Shown: positions 35,632-44,777, counted from the first letter of the stretch. The stretch is DNA of 64,000 nt from an uncultured Phycicoccus sp. (GCF_947495705.1 NZ_CANLZR010000002.1:62001-126000); one strand, 5' to 3'. Notes: generated by a model from the sequence alone, not told the origin. A program made the numbers and translations.

Positions 35632-36288
35632 GTGGCCATCAGTGTCGTACTCGTCGACGACCATGCGGTGGTCCGGGAGGCCGTCGCCGGGATGCTCGGC
35701 GCGCAGCAGGAGGTCTCGGTCGTCGGTCAGGCCGGGTCCCTCACCGAGGGGCGAGCGCTCTTCGACAAGCTCCTGCGCACCCCGCCGCCCGGCAAGGTCG
35801 TCGCCGTCATCGACGTGACGATGCCCGACGGCAGCGGGCTCGACCTCGTGCGGCTCGTCCGGGAGCAGTCCAAGGACATCGGCCTCGTCGTGCTCACGAT
35901 GCTCAACGACGACTCCACGCTGCTGGAGGCCCTGGACGCCGGCGCGTCGGCGCTCGTGCGCAAGAGCGCCCCGTCCGACCAGGTGGTCTCGGCCGTGCGC
36001 CGAGCCGCGGACTTCCCGCTCGAGTTCTCGGCCAGCGGCCTCGCCGAGGCGATGCGCCGGCGCCACGAGCAGCCCCCCACCACCCTGACGAGTCGCGAGA
36101 CCGAGGTGCTCAAGCTCCTCGTCGAGGGCTCGTCGGTGGCGCAGGTCGGCAAGTCCCTGTACATGAGCCCGTCGACGGTCAAGACGCACATCGGCAAGAT
36201 CTACGAGAAGCTCGGCGCCCACAACCGCGCCAGCGCCGTCATCGCTGCCGTGCGGCTCGGGCTCGTCCAGGACGTCGAGCGCACCTGA
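35632..36288 (+). CDS. NarL-type response regulator beside the Tad locus
   Basis: A 218-residue regulator. The receiver has VVLVDDHAVVREAVAG (Asp9-Asp10), phospho-acceptor Asp61 in VAVIDVTMPDGSGLDLV, the switch residue in LVVLTMLNDD and the lysine in ALVRKSAPSDQ. The HTH is LTSRETEVLKLLVEGSSVAQVGKSLYMSPSTVKTHIGKIYEKLGAHNR (in parts). GTG start with AGGAGGG upstream. It forms an operon with the sensor before it and faces tadC convergently. Control of the Tad pilus genes is likely from position only. Confidence 0.92.
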   Translation: MAISVVLVDDHAVVREAVAGMLGAQQEVSVVGQAGSLTEGRALFDKLLRTPPPGKVVAVIDVTMPDGSGLDLVRLVREQSKDIGLVVLTMLNDDSTLLEALDAGASALVRKSAPSDQVVSAVRRAADFPLEFSASGLAEAMRRRHEQPPTTLTSRETEVLKLLVEGSSVAQVGKSLYMSPSTVKTHIGKIYEKLGAHNRASAVIAAVRLGLVQDVERT

Positions 36289-36296
36289 CCCGCGGT

Positions 36297-36314
36297 GCCG
36301 GCCCTCGGGCCGGC
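36297..36314. terminator. Hairpin between response regulator and tadC
   Basis: GCCGGCC (36297-36303), loop CTCG, GGCCGGC (36308-36314) form a perfect 7-bp stem in the 39-bp gap between convergent genes. No T-run follows, but the location supports a bidirectional terminator. Confidence 0.55.
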
Positions 36315-36327
36315 CGCTCCCTCGCGC

Positions 36328-37245
36328 TCAGAGACCGCCGCCCGAGAAGGCGTCGACGATCTTGATGGCGCCGGGCCCGATGATGACGATGAAGAGGGCC
36401 GGGAAGATGCAGAGCAGCAGCGGGAAGAGGATCTTGACGGTCACCTTCTGAGCGGCTTCTTCGGCCTTCTGCCGGCGGACGACACGCATCTCCTTGGTCT
36501 GCTCTCGCAGCACCGCGGCGATGGGGAGGCCGAGGCGGTCGGCCTGCACCAGGGTGCTCACGAAGTTCTTCACCTCGGGGGCCGTCGTGCGGTCGCCGAG
36601 AGCCGAGAACGCCTCGCCGCGCGACTTGCCGATCTGCATCTCGGAGAGCACGCGGGCGAACTCACCGGCGATCGGGCCCTCGACGGTGCGGGCGACCTGG
36701 AGGATGGCGGCGTCGAAGCCCTGACCGGCCTCGACGCAGACGGTGAGCATGTCGAGGGAGTCGGCAAGACCCTTGCCCAGCTCCTTCTGCCGCTTGAGGC
36801 CGAGGTTGTAGACGAGGAGGTCGGGAACGAAGAAACCGACCGCGGCCGCGGCCGCCGCGGCGAGCACGCTCGTGACGTCCAGCCCCATGACCGCGAACAC
36901 GACGACCGGCCCGATGAGCAGGGCGAGCCCCTTGGCGCCCATGACCCGCTCCACGGTCCAGGCGGCGGGGTTGCCGGCCTTGTCGAGCGAGCGCGCGATC
37001 CGGCCGCCGGTGCCGGCCGGCGACAGCCGCACGGCCATCGCGCGCAGCCGGTCCTGGAGGGGCGCGACGAGGCGGTCCCGGGCGCCGAGCTGGTTGCGGC
37101 CCACCTCGCGGCTCGACGCCTTGTAGTTGAGCATCTCGAGCGACTTGGCGACCCCGGTGGTGCTGCCACCGCCGGCGGAGACGGCCAGCACGATGACGAG
37201 GATCGCGACGGTGACGAAGACGAGTCCGGCGACGAGGAGGAACAT
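36328..37245 (-). CDS. tadC: Tad pilus inner-membrane protein TadC
   Basis: A 305-residue T2SSF/GspF-domain protein. Hydrophobic segments are at residues 2-24, two around 105-140 (LALLIGPVVVFAVMGL; VLAAAAAAAVGFFVPDLLV) and one at about 275-300 (ILFPLLLCIFPALFIVIIGPGAI). The GspF core has LADSLDMLTVCVEAGQGFDAAI and FVSTLVQADRLGLPIAAVLREQ. TadB and TadC form the platform on which the ATPase TadA drives Flp assembly. It is the last gene of the Tad operon, two bases after the vWA-tadB stop. Confidence 0.93.
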   Translation of the reverse strand: MFLLVAGLVFVTVAILVIVLAVSAGGGSTTGVAKSLEMLNYKASSREVGRNQLGARDRLVAPLQDRLRAMAVRLSPAGTGGRIARSLDKAGNPAAWTVERVMGAKGLALLIGPVVVFAVMGLDVTSVLAAAAAAAVGFFVPDLLVYNLGLKRQKELGKGLADSLDMLTVCVEAGQGFDAAILQVARTVEGPIAGEFARVLSEMQIGKSRGEAFSALGDRTTAPEVKNFVSTLVQADRLGLPIAAVLREQTKEMRVVRRQKAEEAAQKVTVKILFPLLLCIFPALFIVIIGPGAIKIVDAFSGGGL

Positions 37246-37246
37246 C

Positions 37247-39244
37247 TCAGACCTCGATCTTGACGACTTGGCGCATCCAGAGGATGCCGACGAACAGGGA
37301 GACGATGCCGGCGCCGAGCATGGCCAGCCCCATCGCGCGGGTCCACAGCAAGCTGACGTACTCGTAGTTCGTCCACATGCTGTAGAAGAACAGCCCGATC
37401 GGCAGGGCGACGAGGATGTAGGCCGACAGCCGGCCCTCGGCGGAGAGCGCCTTCACCTGGCGCTTGAGCATCTCGCGCTCGCGCAGGGTGGCGGCCGTCG
37501 TGCGCAGGGTCTCGGCGAGGTTGCCACCCACCTCGCGCTGGATCCGGATGGCCATCGTCGTCCACCGCATGTTCGGGCTGTCGAGACGCACCGCCATGTG
37601 GTCCAGGGCGTCGCTGACGTCGGAGCCGATGCGCGCCTCGGCCAGGGCTCGCGAGAACTCCTTGGCCGCCGGCTCGGGGGCGTCCTTGGCCACCGAGTCC
37701 AGCGCCTGGAGCAGGCTGAAGCCCGAGCTCAGCGAGGTCGCGACGAGCATCATGACGTCGGGGAGGATCGTCTCGAACTTGCGGGCCCGCCGGGCGGCGA
37801 GGAACCGGAGGATCACCGGGGGCACGATGAACCCGAGCACGGCACCGAGGGCAGCCCCGACGAGCGCCTGCGCTTCCCACAGCACCCCGCCGGCGATGGC
37901 CGCGATGACCATGGCGAGCAGCCGCAGGACCAGCCACTCCCCGGCCCGCCACGGCAGGTCGGCGCGTTCGAGCAGAGCCATCGTCTTGGTCGTCGACTCC
38001 CGCCCCTCCATGATCTGGTCGCCCATGTGCACGAGCGACTCGCTGATCACGGCGGTCGGAGCGGCCTGCTTCTGCGCCTGGCGCGCCTTGCCGAAGCCGT
38101 AGGCCTCGACGTCCTGGAGCCGCTCGCTGCGCTTGCTGCGGAACGTCGGGCCGGCGAGGGCGATGGACATGAGGAATATCCCGAGGAACACGACGACGAC
38201 GGCCGGGATGAGCAGCTGAGGCGCCACCGCGGAGAAGGCGCTGGTGTCGCCGCGTGACCCACCGGCTCCGAGCACGGGGTCGGGATCGGCATCGACCTCC
38301 ACCGGGGCGGTGTCGCCGAGGTCGACGTCGGAGGTGAGCGTGAACGACTCCCCCGACGCGGTCCCGGACACGACGACCGGCTGCGTGCCGGACACCCCGG
38401 ACGGCCGCTCGACGGTGAGGACGACCTGGGATACCAGGGCCTGGGCGGCGGCGTTGAACGCCGTCGAGACCGCGGAGGTGTTGCCGGCGTTGACGACGGA
38501 GCCGCCACCGATCTCGGCGAACTGCTCGAGCACGTCCGTGTTGGAGTCCGGGGACCTGAAGGCCACCACCTCGGCGCGCACCTTGGCGTTCTTCAGCGCG
38601 TTGAGGGCCTTGTTGCGTTCGCTCTTCTCCCGAGCGGCGCCACCCTCGATGCGCGAGACGGTGTCACCGCCGTCGCTGAGCAGGACGATGCTGCGCTCAC
38701 CGTCGGTGCCGAGGCCGCGCACGGCGTCCTGGACGGCCTCGTAGAGCGAGGTCTCGCCCTTGGACCGCAGCGACCCCACCGCCTTGCTCACCTTCGCGTG
38801 GTCGGTGGTCGGCGCGACGTCGACCCCGGAGGTCGAGGCGAACGAGACGACTCCGACCTTGACGTCGTCGGGCACGGTGGCGAGGAACTCCTTGACGGCG
38901 GCGCGCACCGTCGCCATCCCGGAGGCCTCCATCGACCCGCTCGTGTCGATGACGAGCATCGTCGACCGGTCCTTGCGCTCGGCCGGCTCCACGCTGACCT
39001 TCGCGCGCTCGCCGCCGATGGTCGCCTCGACGGACGAGGGGTTGACCTTGAGCGCCTTGGAGGTGGAGCGCAGGACGAGCGTCGCCGTCAGCGTGCTGTC
39101 GGTGACCCGGACGTCGCTGAGCGTCGACGGCACGTCCGCGGACGCCGCCGGAGCGGCGAGCACGGGCAGCACGAGGGTCGTGGCGACGACGGCCCCCAGT
39201 CCCATCCGGGAGAAGGCCGTCCGAGCGATGGATCGGGCACCCAC
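37247..39244 (-). CDS. tadB: Fusion of exported vWA domain with TadB platform protein
   Basis: A 665-residue two-part protein. The N-terminus is a signal peptide (MGLGAVVATTLVLPVLAAPAASA) followed by a von Willebrand A domain with an intact MIDAS: DTSGS at residues 100-104, the threonine in SKGETSLYEAV and the aspartate of LLSDGGDT. A beta-rich stretch leads to a membrane helix at about residues 338-362 (LLIPAVVVVFLGIFLMSIAL). The C-terminal 300 residues are TadB: two helices, the T2SSF core ILPDVMMLVATSLSSGFSLLQALD and two final helices. Standard TadB is about 300 residues without vWA. The exported MIDAS domain could bind the pilus, a minor pilin or a surface. Confidence 0.92.
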   Translation of the reverse strand: MGARSIARTAFSRMGLGAVVATTLVLPVLAAPAASADVPSTLSDVRVTDSTLTATLVLRSTSKALKVNPSSVEATIGGERAKVSVEPAERKDRSTMLVIDTSGSMEASGMATVRAAVKEFLATVPDDVKVGVVSFASTSGVDVAPTTDHAKVSKAVGSLRSKGETSLYEAVQDAVRGLGTDGERSIVLLSDGGDTVSRIEGGAAREKSERNKALNALKNAKVRAEVVAFRSPDSNTDVLEQFAEIGGGSVVNAGNTSAVSTAFNAAAQALVSQVVLTVERPSGVSGTQPVVVSGTASGESFTLTSDVDLGDTAPVEVDADPDPVLGAGGSRGDTSAFSAVAPQLLIPAVVVVFLGIFLMSIALAGPTFRSKRSERLQDVEAYGFGKARQAQKQAAPTAVISESLVHMGDQIMEGRESTTKTMALLERADLPWRAGEWLVLRLLAMVIAAIAGGVLWEAQALVGAALGAVLGFIVPPVILRFLAARRARKFETILPDVMMLVATSLSSGFSLLQALDSVAKDAPEPAAKEFSRALAEARIGSDVSDALDHMAVRLDSPNMRWTTMAIRIQREVGGNLAETLRTTAATLREREMLKRQVKALSAEGRLSAYILVALPIGLFFYSMWTNYEYVSLLWTRAMGLAMLGAGIVSLFVGILWMRQVVKIEV

Positions 39245-39246
39245 GG

Positions 39247-40635
39247 TCAGCGAGCCCCGTTGATGAAGAGCGTCGGGGGCACGTCGACGCCGAGGTCCTG
39301 GAGGTCCTGGAGGAACTTGGGTCGCAGCCCGGTGGAGATGAGGGTGCCCTTGAAGCGCCCGTTCTCGTCGCGGCCGGCCGCCCAGTCGAAGGCGAAGATG
39401 TCCTGGAGGGTGATGATCTCGCCCTCCATGCCGACGACCTCGCTGATCGCGGTGATGCGGCGCGATCCGTCCTTGAGGCGTGCCTGCTGGACGACGAGGT
39501 CGAGCGCGCCGGCCACCTGCTCGCGGATGGCACGCACCGGCAGGTCGACGCCGGCCATGAGCACCATGGTCTCGAGGCGGGCCAGGGAGTCACGTGGGGT
39601 GTTGGCGTGGACGGTGGTGATCGACCCGTCGTGGCCGGTGTTCATGGCCTGGAGCATGTCGAGCGCGGCGCCGTCGCGGACCTCGCCGACGACGATGCGG
39701 TCGGGGCGCATACGCAGGGAGTTGCGGACGAGCTCGCGGATCGAGATGGACCCGCGCCCCTCGATGTTCGCGGGGCGGGACTCGAGCCGCAGGACGTGGT
39801 CCTGGTTCAGCTGGAGCTCGGCGGCGTCCTCGATGGTGACGATGCGCTCGTCCTCGGGGATGAACGAGGAGATGACGTTGAGCGTCGTCGTCTTACCGGA
39901 GCCGGTACCACCAGAGATGATGATGTTGCGACGGCCGAGCACGCACGCCTTGAGGAAGTCGCGCACCGGCGGGGTGATCGTCCCGAAGGCGATGAGGTCG
40001 GCGTCGGTGTACGGGTCCTGGCTGAACTTACGGATCGTGAGCATCGCGCCGTCGAGGGCGATGGGGGCGATGACCGCGTTGACACGGGAGCCGTCGGGCA
40101 GGCGGGCGTCCACCAGCGGGCTGGCCTCGTCGACGCGCCGGCCGACCCGGCCGACGATCTTGTCGATGACGCGGCGCAGGTGGGCCTCGTTCGAGAAGTG
40201 GGTGTCGACGTTGTACAGCTTGCCGCTGCGCTCGACGTAGATCATGTCGGCGCCGTTGACCATGATCTCGCTGATGTCCGGGTCACGCAGCAGCGGCTCG
40301 AGCGGGCCGTGGCCGAGGATCTCGTCCGAGACCTCCTGGGCGATCCGGGTGCGGTCGGCGTGCGAGAGCGGGGTCTGCTCGGCGTCGATCGTCGACTGGA
40401 GGGTCTGGCGCACCTGGGCCGCCAACTCGTTCTCGGGCAGGTGCGGGTCGTAGAGCCGCGGGCCCAGGGTGTCGATGAGGCCCTGGTGGACGCGGTTCTT
40501 CACCTCCTGGAACGGGTCGTGGCCGCGCCGCTTGGCGGCGGCCCCGGCCCGGGGCCCGTTGACGTTCTGGGTGGTCGGCGCCTCGGCTGCGGCCTGGGCC
40601 CGGCGAACACTGTCAAGACGGTCGGCGAGACTCAC
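39247..40635 (-). CDS. tadA: Tad/CpaF secretion ATPase
   Basis: A 462-residue hexameric GspE/VirB11-type ATPase. The N-terminal half contains the family block EILGHGPLEPLLRDPDISEIMVNG; Walker A GGTGSGKTT lies at 242-250 after NIIIS; the Asp box is ERIVTIEDAAELQL; Walker B and His box are RPDRIVVGEVRDGAALDMLQAMNTGHDGSITTVHANTP (in parts). It powers Flp polymerisation through TadB/TadC. GTG start overlapping the cpaE stop (GTGA), with the vWA-tadB gene two bases downstream. Confidence 0.97.
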   Translation of the reverse strand: MSLADRLDSVRRAQAAAEAPTTQNVNGPRAGAAAKRRGHDPFQEVKNRVHQGLIDTLGPRLYDPHLPENELAAQVRQTLQSTIDAEQTPLSHADRTRIAQEVSDEILGHGPLEPLLRDPDISEIMVNGADMIYVERSGKLYNVDTHFSNEAHLRRVIDKIVGRVGRRVDEASPLVDARLPDGSRVNAVIAPIALDGAMLTIRKFSQDPYTDADLIAFGTITPPVRDFLKACVLGRRNIIISGGTGSGKTTTLNVISSFIPEDERIVTIEDAAELQLNQDHVLRLESRPANIEGRGSISIRELVRNSLRMRPDRIVVGEVRDGAALDMLQAMNTGHDGSITTVHANTPRDSLARLETMVLMAGVDLPVRAIREQVAGALDLVVQQARLKDGSRRITAISEVVGMEGEIITLQDIFAFDWAAGRDENGRFKGTLISTGLRPKFLQDLQDLGVDVPPTLFINGAR

Positions 40636-41831
40636 TTACGCCCCCTGAAAAGGCTCTTGCGCGCGGACGGGGTGGCACCGTCGGCGGACCCGTTGAGGCC
40701 TGCCGGGGTGTCGTCCGCCCGCGCGACGCGGATGTGGGAGTCGACGAGTTCCTTGATGGAGGTCGCGACGGGTGCCTTCGGCTCGTCGAGCACGATGGCG
40801 ACGCCTCGGTTCACCGACGCGGGGACGGTGAGCGAGTTGGGGATGTTGACCGCGATCGGTGCCTTGATCGCCGCCTCGACGTCCTCGGCCCGCAGCCCCA
40901 CCTTGGCGTCCGCCCGGTTGAGCACGATGATCCGGGAGTCCTTGGGGCTGCCGATCATGTCGAGGGTGTCGATGGCCACCCGGAGGTTCTTGACCGCCGG
41001 GATGTCGAGGGTCGCGATGAGGATGAGGGAGTCGGAGAGGTCGACGGCGGCGAGCACGTGCTCGGTGAACGACGGCGGGGTGTCGACGATGACGTAGTCG
41101 TAGCTGCGCCGGGCGACCTTGAGGATCTCGGTGATCGTCGGCACCGGGATCCGGTCGGCGTCACCGGGGTCGTTCGGGGCACACAGCACGTGCAGCCCGC
41201 TCTCCTCGTGGGTGACGACGATGCTGGCCAGCGCCTGGTCGTCGAGGTTGCCGCTCATCGAGACCGCGTCGAACACCGACTGGGCCGGCACGAGCTGGAG
41301 GCTGATCGCGACGTCGCCGAAGGACAGGTCGAGGTCGACGAGCAGGGTCTTCAGCCCGCTGTGGGCCAGGTGCACGGCGGTGTTCGTCGAGAGCGTGGTC
41401 TTGCCGACCCCGCCCTTGGCGGAGAACACGGTGACGACCCGACCCTCGCGCACGGTCCCACCAGAGGCGTGGCCGATGAGCCGGGAGGTGAGGTCGCGGC
41501 TGCGCCGGAGCGCCTCGGCGATCGCCGTGTGGTCGTCGGCGGACACGACCTCGCGCACCCCGGCGCGCAGCGCCTGGGAGAGCGCCGTGACGTCGACCCG
41601 GGTGCGTAGCAGGATGACGCCGAGCTCGGGCCGCTCGAGTCGCGCGCCCTCGGCCAGCTGGCAGGCCTGGTCCAGCGGCACGTCGGAGCCGATGATGACC
41701 TGCTCGACCTGGGTGTTGTCGTGGATGGCGCGGGTGACCATCCCCGACGAGTCGAGGGCCTGCGTGTCGGGGCCGAGCGCGAACCGGTACCGCTCGATCG
41801 CGCTGGGGTCGGGATCCCAGAGGATGTTCAC
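40632..41831 (-). CDS. cpaE: CpaE/TadZ localisation ATPase
   Basis: A 399-residue protein with an N-terminal pseudo-receiver (residues 1-115) and a MinD/ParA ATPase. The deviant Walker A VFSAKGGVGKTTLSTNTA is intact, in contrast to the CpaE-like paralogue at 16 kb. Switch motifs are TLLVDLDLSFGDVA and YDYVIVDTPPSF. CpaE/TadZ places the Tad machine at the cell pole. A Ser/Arg-rich tail (SARKSLFRGRK) follows. GTG start overlaps the cpaB stop (GTGA) and its own stop overlaps tadA. Confidence 0.94.
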   Translation of the reverse strand: MNILWDPDPSAIERYRFALGPDTQALDSSGMVTRAIHDNTQVEQVIIGSDVPLDQACQLAEGARLERPELGVILLRTRVDVTALSQALRAGVREVVSADDHTAIAEALRRSRDLTSRLIGHASGGTVREGRVVTVFSAKGGVGKTTLSTNTAVHLAHSGLKTLLVDLDLSFGDVAISLQLVPAQSVFDAVSMSGNLDDQALASIVVTHEESGLHVLCAPNDPGDADRIPVPTITEILKVARRSYDYVIVDTPPSFTEHVLAAVDLSDSLILIATLDIPAVKNLRVAIDTLDMIGSPKDSRIIVLNRADAKVGLRAEDVEAAIKAPIAVNIPNSLTVPASVNRGVAIVLDEPKAPVATSIKELVDSHIRVARADDTPAGLNGSADGATPSARKSLFRGRK

Positions 41832-42607
41832 CGGGTCTTGTCCGTCAGCATCGTCAGGTCGCTGACCGCCAGGTCGGGGTCGATCTTCAGCTCGGAGCCG
41901 CGCAGGCCGGCGTACAGCGTGTAGTTGTTGACGCCGTGGACGAGGCGGGCGGCCTGCTGGGCGTCCACCTCGAGGGTGACGAGGAAGCTCGGTGCGGTGG
42001 CCGGGGCCTCCTCGCCCTCGGGCGTCTGGGCCGGGGTGAGCGACGCGTCGCCCATCGCGATGACCTTGACGTTGTCGAGGAGGATCGAGGTGCCCTTGAC
42101 GTCCTGCTCGTTGAAGACCTCGGCCTTGGCGTCGGTGTTGAGGTCCTTGAGCTGGTAGGTCATGAAGATCGTGATGTACGAGCCGGGCGTCACGAAGGTG
42201 CCGACCCGGGCCGGGTCCTGCAGCTGCACCGAGACGGCGAGCTTGCCGGAGGCCACCTGGAGCGCCTTCTCGCCGAGCGGGGTCTCGCCGAAGGCGGCGT
42301 CGAGGACGTACTGGCCGGGGGCGATGTCGGTGAGCGCGACGAGGGCCCCGTTGGTGTCGTCGATGGTCTCGAGCGCGCCGAGGGGCTTGGCGCGGGTGGC
42401 GACCTCGGTCTGGGTCATCTGACCGAGCCGGACCGCGTCCTTCATCGACGTGCCGGCGGGGACGACCGCGTTGGTCACGTAGACCACGGAGGGGCTGGCC
42501 GCTTCGACCGCCCGGGCGTCGGCCCCGCGTGCGTAGAGCAGCACGAGGACGGCACCGACGAGCGCGATGACGGCGGCAGCGAGGATGGCGAGGATGCGTC
42601 GACCCAT
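41828..42607 (-). CDS. cpaB: CpaB/RcpC Tad assembly protein
   Basis: A 259-residue protein with an N-terminal membrane helix (ILAILAAAVIALVGAVLVLLY), a SAF domain (VVYVTNAVVPAGTSMKDAV...GQYVLDAAF) and an RcpC/CpaB region (GKLAVSVQLQDPARVGTFVTPGSYITIFMTY, in parts). The family sits in the envelope and is needed for Flp pilus assembly. AAGGAAAC lies before the ATG. It heads the cpaB-cpaE-tadA-tadB-tadC part of the operon, 56 bases behind tadG, with GTGA coupling to cpaE. Confidence 0.92.
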   Translation of the reverse strand: MGRRILAILAAAVIALVGAVLVLLYARGADARAVEAASPSVVYVTNAVVPAGTSMKDAVRLGQMTQTEVATRAKPLGALETIDDTNGALVALTDIAPGQYVLDAAFGETPLGEKALQVASGKLAVSVQLQDPARVGTFVTPGSYITIFMTYQLKDLNTDAKAEVFNEQDVKGTSILLDNVKVIAMGDASLTPAQTPEGEEAPATAPSFLVTLEVDAQQAARLVHGVNNYTLYAGLRGSELKIDPDLAVSDLTMLTDKTR

Positions 42608-42663
42608 CAGAGTGTTTCCTTACCGAGGATGCGAGGAAGGGAGTGCAGGGATGAAGTTGTGGA

Positions 42664-43929
42664 CTAGCCGGCCGGGACGGCCGCGATGGTGCCGAAGTTA
42701 CCTGCCGTGGGGGGCCCGGACAGGGCGGTTGCGGAGAGCGAGCCCTTGAGGAACCACCCGGAGAGGCAGCGGTTCGCCCCGTTGCACGGGAAGCTGTTGC
42801 TGACCAGGCTCTTGACCTTGTTGGGGATGCCGCCGGTGACGTTCATGCTGTAGCCGCTGAGGTAGAACTGGGCGTACCCGACCCGGTGGTAGAAGGCGTT
42901 GCTGCCGTTGCCGGTGTCGCAGTTGCCGATCGGCGGCTCGGCGCCGGGCGCGGACGTGTGCGTGCAGTCGAAGATCGGGAGGTTCACGACCTTGCCCACG
43001 TACGCCGACAGGTCGCACGAGGTGTTGTTGCCGGGGTCGGTCTTCATCCAGTGGAACGGGTATTCCTTGATGCTGCACGGGTCGCCGCCGTTGGTCTCGA
43101 GGACCCCGAAGCCGCCGGGCAGGGCGTGGCCGTTCCAGTTCGGGCAGGTGCCGGCCGGGGTGGCGCCGCCGGGCGGGTTCTGTGACAGGAGGATGACCTC
43201 GTTGCCCGGCAGGAAGCCGGGAGCCGGCACGGCGGGCAGCGGCCACGAGGGCTGGCCGGCGCCGGTGTACCCGTACGGGTTCGCGCCGTTGTAGACCGGC
43301 GAGGCGTAGTAGAGGCCGCCGCCACCGCCGGTGGTGCCGAGGGTGGCGCGCTGCCAGTCGCAGGCCGAGAACGTGATCGGCAGCGTGGCGATGCCCGAAG
43401 CGGGAGTGCCGACCGCTGCACGGGCGCAGGCGCCCGCGCTGCTGGTGGAGGGACCGCCGAAGGCGGCACCCGCGAGCCAGTTCGAGAACGAGCTGCCGCC
43501 GCTCGTCGTGCGGGTCCGGGTCCGGACCTCGACGTAGGGCAGGCCCGACATCGCGCCGAACGCCGGCGGCAGGGGCGCGCAGTCGGCGAAGGTCGCCGTC
43601 GAGACAGGGCAGCCGTTGACCGGGCTGCCCGCGATGTTGACCGAACAGACGGACTGGATCGTGCTCGTCCCGTCGGAGGCGTTGCGGTTGGTCAGCCCGA
43701 CCGCGGTCGCCTCGGTGGCCTTGCAGTTGGCGGGGGTGAGCCAGCAGTCGCGGGCGAGCGACACCGCCGCTGCGTCGGCGGAGTTCTGCAGCTCACGCTT
43801 CTCGACGAGGATGCGGCCGACGTCCATCGAGATGCTCGCCATCCCGAGGAACACCCCGGTGGCCAGCATGATGCCGACGATCGTCATGACTCCGCCGCGC
43901 TCGGCGCGCGTCCGGCTGGACCTGGTCAT
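42664..43929 (-). CDS. tadG: TadG-like exported protein
   Basis: A 421-residue protein. Residues 1-40 are RTRAERGGVMTIVGIMLATGVFLGMASISMDVGRI (in parts): a basic stretch and one helix, as in TadG. VEKRELQNSADAAAVSLARDC, typical of the family, follows. The exported part is rich in Gly, Pro, Asn and Cys (more than ten cysteines), suggesting disulfide cross-links. The start overlaps the tadE stop (ATGA). TadG and TadE are minor pilus components that help anchor or cap Flp fibres. Confidence 0.85.
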   Translation of the reverse strand: MTRSSRTRAERGGVMTIVGIMLATGVFLGMASISMDVGRILVEKRELQNSADAAAVSLARDCWLTPANCKATEATAVGLTNRNASDGTSTIQSVCSVNIAGSPVNGCPVSTATFADCAPLPPAFGAMSGLPYVEVRTRTRTTSGGSSFSNWLAGAAFGGPSTSSAGACARAAVGTPASGIATLPITFSACDWQRATLGTTGGGGGLYYASPVYNGANPYGYTGAGQPSWPLPAVPAPGFLPGNEVILLSQNPPGGATPAGTCPNWNGHALPGGFGVLETNGGDPCSIKEYPFHWMKTDPGNNTSCDLSAYVGKVVNLPIFDCTHTSAPGAEPPIGNCDTGNGSNAFYHRVGYAQFYLSGYSMNVTGGIPNKVKSLVSNSFPCNGANRCLSGWFLKGSLSATALSGPPTAGNFGTIAAVPAG

Positions 43930-44390
43930 CCGCCACACCTCACATCTGCGGTACCGCTGGGCTTGGGCTGGGCGATGCTGCCGCCCAGGATCTTGAAGGC
44001 GGGGTCGAGCACCATGAACGAGAAGGTGTCGACCGTGACCGTGACGTCGACGTGGTCGCCGGGCTGGGCGCCCGAGGTGGGGCACGCGCCGTTGACCACA
44101 GGCGAGCCGGAGGCCGGGATGAAGCGGTAGGTGGCCGTGTACGTCGGCGTCGCGATCATCGCCTGGGACACGCGCCGGGCGGCCGACGGGTTGGTGGCGG
44201 GAGTGCCGACCGGGTACCCGAGGGCCATCATCCGGGCGCCTTCGCGGGCCGCGTTGACGGTGATGTTCTGGGTGTAGAAGAAGCGGCCGAAGTCGATCGT
44301 CGCGCCGATGATGAGGAAGAGGACGGGCAGGAGCAGGGCGAACTCGACGGCGGCGGCGCCGCGGTCGGTCCGGTCTCGGCGTGCGGTCAC
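43926..44390 (-). CDS. tadE: TadE minor pseudopilin
   Basis: A 154-residue protein from the GTG at 44390, chosen because GAGAGGAGA lies upstream. The motif TDRGAAAVEFALLLPVLFLIIGATIDFGRFFYTQNITVNAAREGARMMA (in parts) is the TadE signature with the G|AAAVEF processing site. The exported domain has only two cysteines near the ends. It comes after the two flp pilin genes, from which it is separated by a 121-bp gap holding a candidate promoter. Confidence 0.92.
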   Translation of the reverse strand: MTARRDRTDRGAAAVEFALLLPVLFLIIGATIDFGRFFYTQNITVNAAREGARMMALGYPVGTPATNPSAARRVSQAMIATPTYTATYRFIPASGSPVVNGACPTSGAQPGDHVDVTVTVDTFSFMVLDPAFKILGGSIAQPKPSGTADVRCGG

Positions 44391-44422
44391 AGCGTGTCTC
44401 CTCTCGGGAGAGTCCGGCGGTC

Positions 44423-44489
44423 GGGCAGCCTCGGCTGCGCCCGCGTCCAAAGTCAACGAATAGTAAACTGCGCAGCGATCGCGCGTCAG
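44423..44489 (-). promoter_or_regulatory. Internal Tad promoter (CTGACG-18-TACTAT) with leader hairpin
   Basis: On the minus strand CTGACG (44489-44484) and TACTAT (44465-44460) are 18 bp apart between flp and tadE. Downstream, GGGC/AGCC against GGCT/GCCC (44423-44442) form an imperfect hairpin. This arrangement would let pilin and assembly genes be expressed at different levels. Confidence 0.45.
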
Positions 44490-44511
44490 GGGTTTCGGCT
44501 GTGCTACTGGA

Positions 44512-44685
44512 TCAGATGCTCGTCGCCGCTCCGCTGAAGAAGGTCGAGAGGTTGGTGCCGAGCAGGGTGACGGCGACGATGATGACCAGGGCGATCATCC
44601 CGACCATCAGCGCGTACTCGACGGCAGTGGCGCCGTCGTCCGACCGGGTGGCGCGTGCAACGCGAACGCGGAGCGTGTGGGGCAT
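44512..44685 (-). CDS. flp: Flp-type major pilin, second copy
   Basis: A 57-residue prepilin: short basic leader (MPHTLRVRVARATRSDDG), Flp cleavage site G|ATAVEY, a single hydrophobic helix (ALMVGMIALVIIVAVTLLG) and a short tail (TNLSTFFSGAATSI). After cutting, the mature pilin has about 39 residues. It lies 92 bp behind the first flp gene and is about 60 percent identical to it by eye in the mature part. Two pilins may build mixed or alternative fibres. Confidence 0.93.
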   Translation of the reverse strand: MPHTLRVRVARATRSDDGATAVEYALMVGMIALVIIVAVTLLGTNLSTFFSGAATSI

Positions 44686-44777
44686 GGCAGGGGCTTCTTT
44701 CTGGTGCGGTGACGAGGAAGGCGCCGACCGGGCCGGGTGATCCGACCGCGGCCGACGCCCTCGGGAGCCCGTCCGGC

